This document shows positions 1-6,837 of a DNA stretch of 25,069 nt, one piece after another. A model generated the notes under the pieces. That model was not told the DNA's origin. It did not search any database and saw only the letters and a list, made by a program, of their open reading frames with translations. How positions within the stretch are numbered: the first letter of the stretch is position 1; the number at the start of each line of letters is the position of its first letter. Both the position numbers and the translations under genes were made by a program. Origin of the DNA: an uncultured beta proteobacterium (GTDB lineage Bacteria > Pseudomonadota > Gammaproteobacteria > Burkholderiales > Rhodocyclaceae); NCBI GenBank assembly GCA_903917505.1, contig CAIXAY010000012.1, positions 1-25,069 on the forward strand, given 5' to 3'.

Positions 1-1
1 A

Positions 2-652
2 GCTACCATGGGCGCCTCGCCCATGCATGAGATTCTGCATGAGTTGATGACCTATGAGGAGTTTGTCTACGCCTATTACGACAACCGCGAAGAACTGGAG
101 CGCCTCGCTTCGCGCATGTCCGCCTACCACGATAAGGCAATCGAGGTGGCCATCAAGAGCCCGGCCGATTTCATCCATGTCGGGACCAACTACGACCTGC
201 AGATTACCTGGCCCGGTTTCATGGCCGAACACGTCGCACCGCAACTCGCAGCGACGGCGCAAAGAATCCATGCCGCGGGCAAACTGCTGCTGACCCACAC
301 CGACGGGGAAAACGCGAACCTCCTGCCGTTCTTTGTCGCCGGGCATATCGACATCGCCGACTCCGTCTGTCCGGCGCCCCTGACGTCATTGACCCTCAAG
401 CAGGTCCGCGATGCGTTCAGCGGTAGCGGCATTACCGTATGGGGCGGCGTCGCGTCGGTCGCCGTCCTGGAAAATTCGATGACCGACCGCGAATTCGACG
501 CGTATCTTGATCAATTGTTGTTGGATATCGGCGATGGCGATCACCTTATCCTGAGCATCGCCGATACCGCGCCGCCCGACATGAAATTTTCAAGACTGGA
601 GCGCATTGCCAAGCTGGCGAAAGAATTCGGACCGGTACGGCCTAGCGCCTGA
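2..652 (+). CDS. URO-D-superfamily corrinoid methyltransferase, C-terminal part (5' end outside window)
   Basis: The reading frame is open to the left edge, so only about 217 C-terminal residues of a protein that is usually about 340-380 aa are visible; the ATG at 8 is probably internal. The visible part has the TIM-barrel style of the uroporphyrinogen decarboxylase superfamily, with 'HVGTNYDLQ', 'LLTHTDGEN', 'DIADSVCPAP' and a 'VWGGVAS' strand. In gene clusters like this one such proteins are not heme enzymes. They are MtaA/CmuA-type methyltransferases or O-demethylase methyltransferases acting with a corrinoid protein, and the reactivase, MtaC-like and MtaB-like genes downstream support that. 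MtaA enzymes bind zinc through an H-x-C motif plus a later Cys; here the first motif reads H-T-D, with a Cys about 28 residues on. It could therefore be a methyltransferase II, passing methyl to tetrahydrofolate or a thiol, or a substrate-specific methyltransferase I. Family is fairly sure; role is inferred. Confidence 0.8.
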   Translation, partial: ATMGASPMHEILHELMTYEEFVYAYYDNREELERLASRMSAYHDKAIEVAIKSPADFIHVGTNYDLQITWPGFMAEHVAPQLAATAQRIHAAGKLLLTHTDGENANLLPFFVAGHIDIADSVCPAPLTSLTLKQVRDAFSGSGITVWGGVASVAVLENSMTDREFDAYLDQLLLDIGDGDHLILSIADTAPPDMKFSRLERIAKLAKEFGPVRPSA

Positions 653-662
653 GCGTTGCCCC

Positions 663-755
663 GAAGCGCAAGAAAATCAAAAAAACTCAGGAGTCCTAGC
701 ATATCGACCGCGCCATTCGGTAGCATCAATTCGTTACTAGTCCACTCGCAGATCA
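663..755 (+). promoter_or_regulatory. Conserved upstream element, copy A
   Basis: This stretch closely matches 4636-4734. Shared blocks are an AAGCGCA then A-rich run, CAGGAGTCCTAGCA (688-701, 14/14 identical), GCGCCATT (710-717) and TCCACTCG (741-748). Spacing from the 14-mer is 22 and 53 nt here, against 22 and 54 nt in copy B. AGGA-G-TCCT inside the 14-mer is a small dyad. It lies between the URO-D gene and the reactivase unit, so I read it as a shared operator/promoter, probably for the PocR/AraC regulator encoded at 3438-4676. Binding is inferred. The similarity reaches back into sequence that, in copy B, is the 3' end of the regulator gene, so it could also be a relic of a segmental duplication. 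Confidence 0.6.
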
Positions 756-777
756 TCATCAATATACAGGGGGCACT

Positions 778-876
778 ATGGAACAAAAAGAAAGAGCAAA
801 ACGGGCAGCCCTAGCCGCATTGGTTGGAACCGTTCTAGAAAGAACGAGAAGATCTGGCACGCTGACTTCTTGCTGA
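778..876 (+). CDS. Small ORF (32 aa), possible leader peptide
   Basis: A GGGGG run 4 nt before the ATG gives a good ribosome-binding site, and the ORF follows conserved element A directly. The predicted peptide is 32 aa, starts MEQKERAKRA, is basic at the N-terminus with a short hydrophobic helix (ALAALVGTVL), and ends in Ser-Cys. I recognise no family. It could be a small leader peptide for the reactivase transcript, whose start lies 86 nt after this stop, or a chance or degraded ORF. The position and ribosome-binding site are its only support. The rest of the gap, 877-962, shows nothing I can name. Confidence 0.3.
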   Translation: MEQKERAKRAALAALVGTVLERTRRSGTLTSC

Positions 877-962
877 ACATACGGGCTTAAGACCATGCCA
901 TGCCAGGCACTGTCGGAACCTCTGTCAGAGACTTCCCGCCATCAATTTGAAAGCGTGGATGG

Positions 963-2540
963 ATGATTACCCGATTGCATGGTCTTGCCGGGCAGACGCT
1001 GCTTGAAGTTGTTCGCGGTTCAAGCCATCAATTGCGTGCGCCCTGCGCCGGGCGTGGCACCTGCGGCAAATGTCGTGTCCTGGTCAACGCCACGTCCGAT
1101 GGCGTGTTCCTGGACACGCCGTCGTCGATCGAACTGGAACAGCTCACATCGGGCGAGGCATCACGCGGCGTCCGTCTGGCCTGCCTGGCGCGCTTCCAGC
1201 GGACAGGCGAAGTGGCTGTTGAACTGGGCGACGACGGTATCGCCATTCCGATTGAACAACTTTCCGTAAGCGTCGACCCGGCCGTCCAAAATGCCGCGAT
1301 TAAATCCGGTCGGCCGCTGCGGGTCGCCATCGATATCGGCACGACCACGCTGGCGGTCTGTCTCGTCGATATGCTCGCCAATTCCGTTCTGTCCGTCCGG
1401 ACCGAGGCCAATGCCCAGAAGAGCTGGGGGTCTGACGTGGTGTCCCGAATTCAGTCCGTCGCAGATGACGCAGGCGCTCTGGCCGCCATGCAAAAAACCA
1501 TCGTGCATCAGCTTGATCGCTTGATTCATGAACAATTGAACGCGCATGGGCGCCGAGCCGATGAACTCAGCCAAGTGGCGGTGGCCGGGAATACCACCAT
1601 GCTGCATTTGCTGGTCGGTGCCGATCCTTCGGGAATGGCCCGCCTCCCGTTTCGACCGGTTTTTCTCGAGTCGCGCTGCGTGCCGACAGGTGAGTGCGGG
1701 TTCAGACTCCCTTCGACCTGCCAACTCGTTCTCTTGCCCGCCGTCTCTTCCTTCATCGGCGCGGACATTTCGGCCGGTGTTCTGGCAACCGGACTGCATC
1801 GTTCGGAAGGAATGGAACTCCTGCTTGACATCGGGACCAACGGCGAAATGGTGTTGGGCAATGCACAGGGCATGTTTGCCACCGCGACGGCGGCAGGTCC
1901 CGCCTTCGAAGGCGCGCAAATCAGCCATGGCTGCCCGGGTATCGCCGGAGCCCTCGACCACGCCGGTTCGGGAGCAGAAGGTTTTTGGTACACCACGATC
2001 AAGGACGCACCGCTAAGAGGCATCTGCGGCTCCGGTCTGCTTGACCTGATCGCCTGGCTGCGTCGCCGCGGCTTGATGAATGAAACAGGCTACCTGGATC
2101 TTCCTGACGGCGAGAAAGTCTTCCGTCCTGATCCGGATCTTCCGATCGGACTGAATCAGCGCGATATCCGCCACTTGCAACTGGCCAAAGGGGCCATCGC
2201 CGCGGGCATCACCGTGCTGTGCAAGCGTGCCGGCATCGCGCTGGGCGACATCACGCGTGTTCACCTTGCGGGTGGATTTGGCTACTTCATGAGACCGGAT
2301 TCAGCACTGGACATCGGCCTCTTGCCGCCTGAGTTGCACGGGAAGGTAAGGGCCGTGGGAAACACCGCTCTAAAAGGGACATTGCTCGCGCTTTCCGGTG
2401 CTGCGGGGATTGATCAATGCACCCGTATTGCCGCCGCCATAAGAACCGTGGACCTCGCCACGGATCAAGCGTTTCAGGATATTTTCGCAGACTGCATGCT
2501 TTTTCCCGCCGATGAAGAATTGGCGCTTCTTTCGAATTGA
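963..2540 (+). CDS. Corrinoid protein reductive activase (2Fe-2S ferredoxin + ASKHA ATPase; DUF4445/RACE)
   Basis: This 525-aa protein should re-reduce the cobalt of a corrinoid protein from inactive Co(II) to Co(I), driven by ATP hydrolysis, in the cytoplasm. The N-terminus is a plant-type ferredoxin domain with cluster cysteines C28, C34, C37 and C74 ('CAGRGTCGKC' then 'LACLAR'). From about residue 118 a RamA/RACE-type ASKHA ATPase follows, with phosphate-binding loops 'AIDIGTTTLAV' and 'LLLDIGTNGEM' and a C-terminal adenosine motif 'LAGGFGYF'. This is the usual order for bacterial RACE proteins (COG3894), though the linker is shorter than in the longest members. ATG 963 fits the start of the ferredoxin fold; the ribosome-binding site is weak. 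It sits 48 nt upstream of the DUF1638 gene and probably shares its transcript. The mtaC product downstream is the obvious substrate. Identification is firm; the partner is inferred. Confidence 0.92.
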   Translation: MITRLHGLAGQTLLEVVRGSSHQLRAPCAGRGTCGKCRVLVNATSDGVFLDTPSSIELEQLTSGEASRGVRLACLARFQRTGEVAVELGDDGIAIPIEQLSVSVDPAVQNAAIKSGRPLRVAIDIGTTTLAVCLVDMLANSVLSVRTEANAQKSWGSDVVSRIQSVADDAGALAAMQKTIVHQLDRLIHEQLNAHGRRADELSQVAVAGNTTMLHLLVGADPSGMARLPFRPVFLESRCVPTGECGFRLPSTCQLVLLPAVSSFIGADISAGVLATGLHRSEGMELLLDIGTNGEMVLGNAQGMFATATAAGPAFEGAQISHGCPGIAGALDHAGSGAEGFWYTTIKDAPLRGICGSGLLDLIAWLRRRGLMNETGYLDLPDGEKVFRPDPDLPIGLNQRDIRHLQLAKGAIAAGITVLCKRAGIALGDITRVHLAGGFGYFMRPDSALDIGLLPPELHGKVRAVGNTALKGTLLALSGAAGIDQCTRIAAAIRTVDLATDQAFQDIFADCMLFPADEELALLSN

Positions 2541-2588
2541 GTCATGGCACTATTGCAAGTGAAGCTTTGATTTCCAATCGGACCCAGC

Positions 2589-3365
2589 ATGACTCAGCCT
2601 CTGCCACGTTACCGACTTATCGCCTGCGAAGTAATGTTCCGCGAGTGCGCTGCAGCCATGGCCAACTGCAAGGCGATCGTCGATCCCGAATTCCTGCCGA
2701 AAGGCCTGCATGATATCGGCGAGGCAGGCATGTGCAGCCGCATCCAGTCGGCCATCGATGCCACGGACCCGACGTCTTATGACGCCATCCTGTTGGCGTA
2801 CGGCCTGTGCAACAACGGCGTACGCGGGCTGCACGCCACGCGGCCACTGGTCTTGCCGCGCGCGCACGACTGCATCACGCTGCTCTTGGGTTCGCGGCAT
2901 CGCTACGCCGAATATTTTGCGGCCAACCCCGGGACCTACTACAAGTCGCCCGGCTGGATCGAGCGCAACACCGATCCCAACGACAGCCCGGCCAGCATCC
3001 CGGCCCGGCTTGGTCTGCTCCGCGACCGGGCGGCACTGGCTGCACAGTACGGCGAGGATAATGCCGATTTTCTCATGGAGACGATGGGCGACTGGCTGCA
3101 GAACTACCGCAAGCTGGCCTTCATCGATACCGGTGTCGGCGACACGGCCGGTTACCTCGACTTTTCCACGAGCTTCGCCGGCGACAAGGGGTGGGAAATG
3201 GAACGGGTTTCCGGGAGTCTCGCTTTGATCGAAAGACTGCTGTCGGGGGACTGGCCGGACGAAGATTTTCTGGTATTGGCGCCCGGTGACCGGATCGATG
3301 CAAGCTGGGACGAGCGGATTGTCTGCCCGCTCAAAAAGAATCCCGATCAAAACGGCAATGGCTGA
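2589..3365 (+). CDS. DUF1638 domain protein, corrinoid-methyltransferase accessory
   Basis: This is a 258-aa soluble protein with the hallmarks of DUF1638: an N-terminal 'LIACEVMFRE' strand, a central 'LAYGLCNNGVRGL' motif, and 'LPRAHDCITLLLGS'. Several cysteines (in ACEV, NCK, YGLC and HDC) are well placed for metal or thiol chemistry, but no catalytic role is established. Members of this family occur again and again beside URO-D or MttB-type methyltransferases and corrinoid proteins, and the same holds here, between the reactivase and the regulator. The ATG at 2589 gives the expected N-terminus. I infer a helper role in corrinoid handling or methyl transfer; the biochemical function is unknown. 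Confidence 0.85.
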   Translation: MTQPLPRYRLIACEVMFRECAAAMANCKAIVDPEFLPKGLHDIGEAGMCSRIQSAIDATDPTSYDAILLAYGLCNNGVRGLHATRPLVLPRAHDCITLLLGSRHRYAEYFAANPGTYYKSPGWIERNTDPNDSPASIPARLGLLRDRAALAAQYGEDNADFLMETMGDWLQNYRKLAFIDTGVGDTAGYLDFSTSFAGDKGWEMERVSGSLALIERLLSGDWPDEDFLVLAPGDRIDASWDERIVCPLKKNPDQNGNG

Positions 3366-3377
3366 ACCCTTGGGTTC
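3364..3377. repeat. Short perfect inverted repeat after DUF1638 gene
   Basis: GAACCC and GGGTTC flank two bases and overlap the TGA stop of the DUF1638 gene. It could form only a tiny hairpin and has no T-run, so it is not a convincing terminator. It might be a weak attenuation or binding site in the 72-nt gap before the regulator gene. Confidence 0.25.
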
Positions 3378-3437
3378 AAAATGCATTGGCCGTTGAGCGA
3401 TTTTCATTCCATCCCGTGGGGCTCTTGCACCTAAGTC

Positions 3438-4676
3438 ATGTGTCCTCTGTCCGCCAATTGTCCTGTGCCCGATAATGCAGAGTTGCTTCGTGTGCTCAGC
3501 GAAGCGGATTTTGCCAGTCTGGCCCAGGAATATCGTCGACGAACCGGCTTCCCGCTCGCGGCGATCGATACCGCCGGCAAATGGATCGGCCGGAAAACGC
3601 GCTCGTCCGCGCACGATGCGGCGAAGCAGCGTGAACGTGCCCAGGCGCTGAGCGAGTCCCTGCGCTGGGGCGAGCCCAGCGTGATCTGCGACAGTCAGGG
3701 ACACGTCTTGTGGGCGGTGCCCGTCATGCGCAACCAGGACGTGCTCGGCGGCCTGCTGGTTCTCGGTGGCGAGTTGCGCCGTCCGCTAGTGGCCGGCAGC
3801 CTTGACCTGCGTATCGGAGCCGCCTGCCGTGAACTGCTGCAACTGGCGATCGACCGCAACCTCACAAACGTGACCCTGCTTGCCCAGCAGCGTGCGCTCG
3901 CCCGCCGCGAACGGGAGAAGGCAGAGGCGATGCATTCGCTCAAGGACGGCCTGCTCGACGATATTCGCAGCATTTATCTGATGGAGGAACCCGCACTCCT
4001 TGCGGCGATTCGGCGCGGCGAAAAAGCCGAGGCGCGCAAAGTCATCAACCGCGTGCTGACCGCGATCTACATGCTCGGCCAGTCGCGCACCGAGTTGTTG
4101 AAGAGCCTGTCGCTCGAGTTGGTGGTGATCATGGCGCGGGCCGCCGTCCAGGCGGGCGGCGAACCGGAAAACATTCTTGGCCTTAACTACCGCTCGCTTA
4201 CCGAACTGGCCAAGATCAACGATCACGAGGCGCTGGCAGCGTGGCTCTGCGAGATGCTCGAACAATTGATTGACGCGATTGGCGCGAACACGAAGAATCC
4301 GAACTCCGTGCAATTGGTGCGGGCGCTGCAATACATGGAAGAACATTTCTCCAAGGACGTCAGCCGCGAGGAAGTTGCGCGTGCCGCCGGGCTGTCGTCG
4401 AGTCATTTTTCACGCCTGATACGGCTCAAGACGGGATGGTCTTTCACCGAGTGTCTGGCCCGCGTGCGTGTCGAACATGCCTGCCAATCGCTGGTTCACA
4501 CCCAGGCGAGCCTGGCCGAAGTCGCGCTGGCTTGTGGCTTTGGCGACCAGAGTTACTTTTCGCGGGTATTCCGCAAGCAGATGGGGGAGACGCCGGGAGA
4601 TTATCGGCGACGACGTCTGACGGAATCGGTATCGGCAAGCGCACAAAAATCCCAAAAAAAAGTACAGGAGTCCTAG
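3438..4676 (+). CDS. AraC-family regulator with PocR-type sensory domain
   Basis: This 412-aa transcription factor has three parts. Residues about 15-150 form a PocR-like ligand-binding domain ('FASLAQEYRRRTGFPLAAID', then 'GHVLWAVPVMRNQDVLGGLLVLGG'). Residues about 150-290 are a helical linker. Residues about 300-398 are a classical AraC double helix-turn-helix ('VSREEVARAAGLSSSHFSRL' and 'SLAEVALACGFGDQSYFSRV'). PocR domains sense small organic molecules (1,2-propanediol in the founding case), and PocR-AraC proteins often neighbour methanol or methylamine corrinoid systems. The gene lies just upstream of mtaC, and its last codons and TAG stop fall inside conserved element B. It is the natural candidate activator of both units that carry the element. 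The ligand may be methanol or another C1 compound; that is inference. No strong ribosome-binding site precedes ATG 3438, so a nearby start is possible. Confidence 0.9.
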   Translation: MCPLSANCPVPDNAELLRVLSEADFASLAQEYRRRTGFPLAAIDTAGKWIGRKTRSSAHDAAKQRERAQALSESLRWGEPSVICDSQGHVLWAVPVMRNQDVLGGLLVLGGELRRPLVAGSLDLRIGAACRELLQLAIDRNLTNVTLLAQQRALARREREKAEAMHSLKDGLLDDIRSIYLMEEPALLAAIRRGEKAEARKVINRVLTAIYMLGQSRTELLKSLSLELVVIMARAAVQAGGEPENILGLNYRSLTELAKINDHEALAAWLCEMLEQLIDAIGANTKNPNSVQLVRALQYMEEHFSKDVSREEVARAAGLSSSHFSRLIRLKTGWSFTECLARVRVEHACQSLVHTQASLAEVALACGFGDQSYFSRVFRKQMGETPGDYRRRRLTESVSASAQKSQKKVQES

Positions 4677-4734
4677 CAAAGCGACAGCGCCATTGGTTAG
4701 GATGAAAACTGTTCACTATCCACTCGAGAGATAT
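4636..4734 (+). promoter_or_regulatory. Conserved upstream element, copy B (mtaC promoter region)
   Basis: This is the partner of the element at 663-755. CAGGAGTCCTAGCA is at 4665-4678, GCGCCATT at 4687-4694 and TCCACTCG at 4719-4726, in the same order and almost the same spacing as copy A. It covers the last codons of the AraC gene (stop TAG at 4674-4676, inside the 14-mer) and the whole 59-nt gap to mtaC. It ends next to the mtaC ribosome-binding site (GAGAG, 4726-4730). The placement fits a regulator-controlled promoter for mtaC-mtaB. No convincing sigma-70 or sigma-54 core promoter can be read with certainty. Confidence 0.6.
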
Positions 4735-4735
4735 C

Positions 4736-5371
4736 ATGACCACACTACAAGAACTCGCCATGGCTGTTTCTTCCGGGAACCGGAAAGCGGCGAAGGCGCT
4801 GACCATCCAGGCACTTGACGAAGGCCTGAGCCCGGGTGACCTCGTTGATCTTGCGCTGGTGCCGGCAATGGCCGCAGTCGGTGAGCGATTCAAGAACAAC
4901 GAGATTTTCGTACCGGAAATGCTGATCGCGGCCCGCGCCATGAAAGAATCCATGACCGTTCTCGAGCCGCGGCTCCTGGCCGCCGGCATCGCCCCGAAAT
5001 ATACTGCCGTCATCGGAACGGTCGAGGGGGATTTGCATGACATTGGCAAGAACCTCGTTTCCGTGATGTGGAAGGGCGCCAACGTGCAGGTGATCGACCT
5101 CGGCACCAACGTGCCCGCAGCGAAATTCGTCGAAGCCATCAGGGAACATAAACCGCAAATTGTGGGCTTGTCGGCGCTGCTGACGACGACCATGCCGGCT
5201 CTCGGCGAGACGGTGCGCGTGATCCGCGCCAGCGACGCTCCGCCCGTCAAGATCATGATCGGCGGCGCGCCGATCAACCAGCATTACGCGAACGAAATCG
5301 GAGCCGACGGCTACGCGCCCGACGCGGGCACCGCGGTGGACAAGATTCTCACACTGCTCGGCGCGATTTAA
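4736..5371 (+). CDS. mtaC: Corrinoid (B12-binding) methyl-carrier protein, MtaC-like
   Basis: This 211-aa protein carries a cobalamin whose cobalt accepts and donates the methyl group. Residues 1-85 are the four-helix cap of methionine synthase-type B12 proteins ('LVPAMAAVGERF', 'VPEMLIAARAM'). From about residue 90 a Rossmann-like B12 domain has the base-off signature D99-L-H101-D-I-G104, with H101 the lower axial cobalt ligand, followed by 'GLSALLTTTM' and 'IGGAPIN'. Length and layout match MtaC/MttC/MtbC carriers. The gene starts 10 nt after conserved element B and is followed 89 nt later by the MtaB-type methyltransferase, which specifies the partner. The symbol rests on that pairing; by sequence alone MtaC and MttC-type carriers are hard to tell apart. 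Confidence 0.9.
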   Translation: MTTLQELAMAVSSGNRKAAKALTIQALDEGLSPGDLVDLALVPAMAAVGERFKNNEIFVPEMLIAARAMKESMTVLEPRLLAAGIAPKYTAVIGTVEGDLHDIGKNLVSVMWKGANVQVIDLGTNVPAAKFVEAIREHKPQIVGLSALLTTTMPALGETVRVIRASDAPPVKIMIGGAPINQHYANEIGADGYAPDAGTAVDKILTLLGAI

Positions 5372-5380
5372 CGCCGTACA

Positions 5381-5441
5381 TTCCCTGCGCAGGCGCTGCA
5401 CAAGTCCTTTGCCAAAAGGGGCTTGCAAGCTTTCCCTGCGC
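5381..5441. repeat. Direct repeats and palindrome in the mtaC-mtaB gap
   Basis: TTCCCTGCGC occurs at 5381-5390 and again at 5432-5441, and a perfect 10-bp palindrome GCTTGCAAGC lies between them at 5421-5430. The 89-nt gap between carrier and methyltransferase genes therefore has local structure that might tune mRNA processing or relative expression. No terminator-like T-run is present. Confidence 0.3.
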
Positions 5442-5460
5442 CTCTGCAGACAGGATTGCC

Positions 5461-6837
5461 ATGAAATACAATCGACTCGCCATCAATAATCCCGACGATC
5501 TTCTATTCGGCATCGCGCCAACGCCCCTTCTGACACGCCGCGGCTTGTCCATTGGCGGCGGCCTCGTTTATCCCGAACTCAACTTCACGCTGCCGCCGAT
5601 GGAAGTCAAGACCTCGACGATGCACGCGGTGACGCAGCATTATCGCGACATCATCACCGATGCGCTGAAACGTGCCGCCGAGTTGCAGGCACCCGGCGTG
5701 GTGATTGAGTTCGAGACGGTGCCGCCCATGACCGCGACGCCTTCTTTCGGGCTGGAGATCGTGCAGATACTGCTGGATGGCATGGAGGAAGCGCACAAGC
5801 AGCATGGTTTGCGGTCGGTGCTGCGCATGACCCCCAATGACAACCGGGAATTTTCTCGTCCGCCGGTGATGCGTTCCGGGGAACACTGGGAGCGCATGCT
5901 CGAATTGTTTGACTCATCCGCTGCGGCGGGGGCCGAACTGCTGAGCATCGAGTCCGTCGGCGGCAAGGAGTTGCACGACGAGGCGCTGATGCAGTGCGAT
6001 CTGGGTCAGGTCATTTTCTCGATTTGCACACTCGGCGTGCGCGACATGGAATTTCTCTGGAAGACCCTCGACGGAATCGCCAGGAGGCACGGCGTCGTGT
6101 GTGCGGGCGACACGGCCTGCGGCTTCGGCAACACCGCCATGGTTCTGGCCGAGCAGAAGATGATCCCGCGCGTCTTCGCCGCCGTCGTGCGCGCGATATC
6201 GGTCGTGCGCACCCTGGTCGCCTATGAATATGGTGCGATCGGACCGGGCAAGGATTGCGGCTACGAGAATCCCTTCCTCAAGGCAATCACCGGATATCCG
6301 ATGTCGATGGAAGGCAAGACGTCGGCATGCGCGCATTTGAGTCCGCTGGGCAATATCGCGTCGGCCTATGCGGATCTCTGGTCCAATGAGTCGGTGCAGA
6401 ACGTGCGCCTGCTCGGCGGTCCGGCGCCGACCGTGTACATGGAACAGCTGATTTATGACTGCCGATTGATGAATCGCGCACTCGCCGAAGGCCGGGAGTC
6501 GGCACTGACGCTTCGCCGCTGGTTGGTGGATTCGGATGCCACGCTCGATCCGCAGGCTTGGGTCCTCACACCGGAGAATGTGATCGCGATTTCCCGCGCG
6601 ATCGTGTCAGAGCCTAACCACTATCTTGCCGGCATTGCGGCCGCACGGACGGCCATTGCCGCCCTGCGCTCCGGTCTTGCCACCGGCAACCTGCAGATTC
6701 CTCAGCGCGAAATCGGCTTCCTCGATCGGATGAGCGAACAACTCGACGACCTCCCGGATAACGAGGGCGATTTCATCGAGCAGCAGAAGGCGATTGTCGA
6801 TCCGTCCAAATATCTGCCGTCGGAATACGGGATTTGA
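5461..6837 (+). CDS. mtaB: Methanol--corrinoid protein co-methyltransferase (MtaB family)
   Basis: This 458-aa enzyme should activate methanol on zinc and transfer its methyl group to the Co(I) corrinoid carrier. Length and landmarks match MtaB: N-terminal 'DDLLFGIAPTPLLTRRGL', 'GGGLVYPELNF', and the three zinc-ligand positions E164 (in 'LSIESVGGKE'), C220 (in 'GDTACGFGNTAM') and C266 (in 'GPGKDCGYE'). E164 and C220 have the same numbers I recall for Methanosarcina barkeri MtaB, and the third ligand is within a few residues. The ATG has an AGGA ribosome-binding site 5 nt upstream. It follows the mtaC-like gene and overlaps the next P-loop gene by 4 nt. MtaB enzymes are known mainly from methanogens and acetogens, so a proteobacterial setting is notable. 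A related alcohol or methoxy substrate cannot be excluded, but ligand conservation favours methanol. Confidence 0.92.
   Translation: MKYNRLAINNPDDLLFGIAPTPLLTRRGLSIGGGLVYPELNFTLPPMEVKTSTMHAVTQHYRDIITDALKRAAELQAPGVVIEFETVPPMTATPSFGLEIVQILLDGMEEAHKQHGLRSVLRMTPNDNREFSRPPVMRSGEHWERMLELFDSSAAAGAELLSIESVGGKELHDEALMQCDLGQVIFSICTLGVRDMEFLWKTLDGIARRHGVVCAGDTACGFGNTAMVLAEQKMIPRVFAAVVRAISVVRTLVAYEYGAIGPGKDCGYENPFLKAITGYPMSMEGKTSACAHLSPLGNIASAYADLWSNESVQNVRLLGGPAPTVYMEQLIYDCRLMNRALAEGRESALTLRRWLVDSDATLDPQAWVLTPENVIAISRAIVSEPNHYLAGIAAARTAIAALRSGLATGNLQIPQREIGFLDRMSEQLDDLPDNEGDFIEQQKAIVDPSKYLPSEYGI

Noticed and set aside
855..873. TGGCAC...TTGC as a sigma-54 promoter before the reactivase gene
   Set aside because: GG and GC are 14 nt apart; sigma-54 needs 10. 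The similar TGGCACTATTGC near 2545 is too short.
1161..1961. 266-codon - strand ORF
   Set aside because: It lies wholly inside the reactivase gene on the opposite strand, is rich in Arg, Gly and His, and has no domain: a GC-driven shadow.
2550..3704. 384-codon - strand ORF opposite DUF1638
   Set aside because: The + strand frame has the DUF1638 motifs; the - frame has none and extends into the regulator gene.
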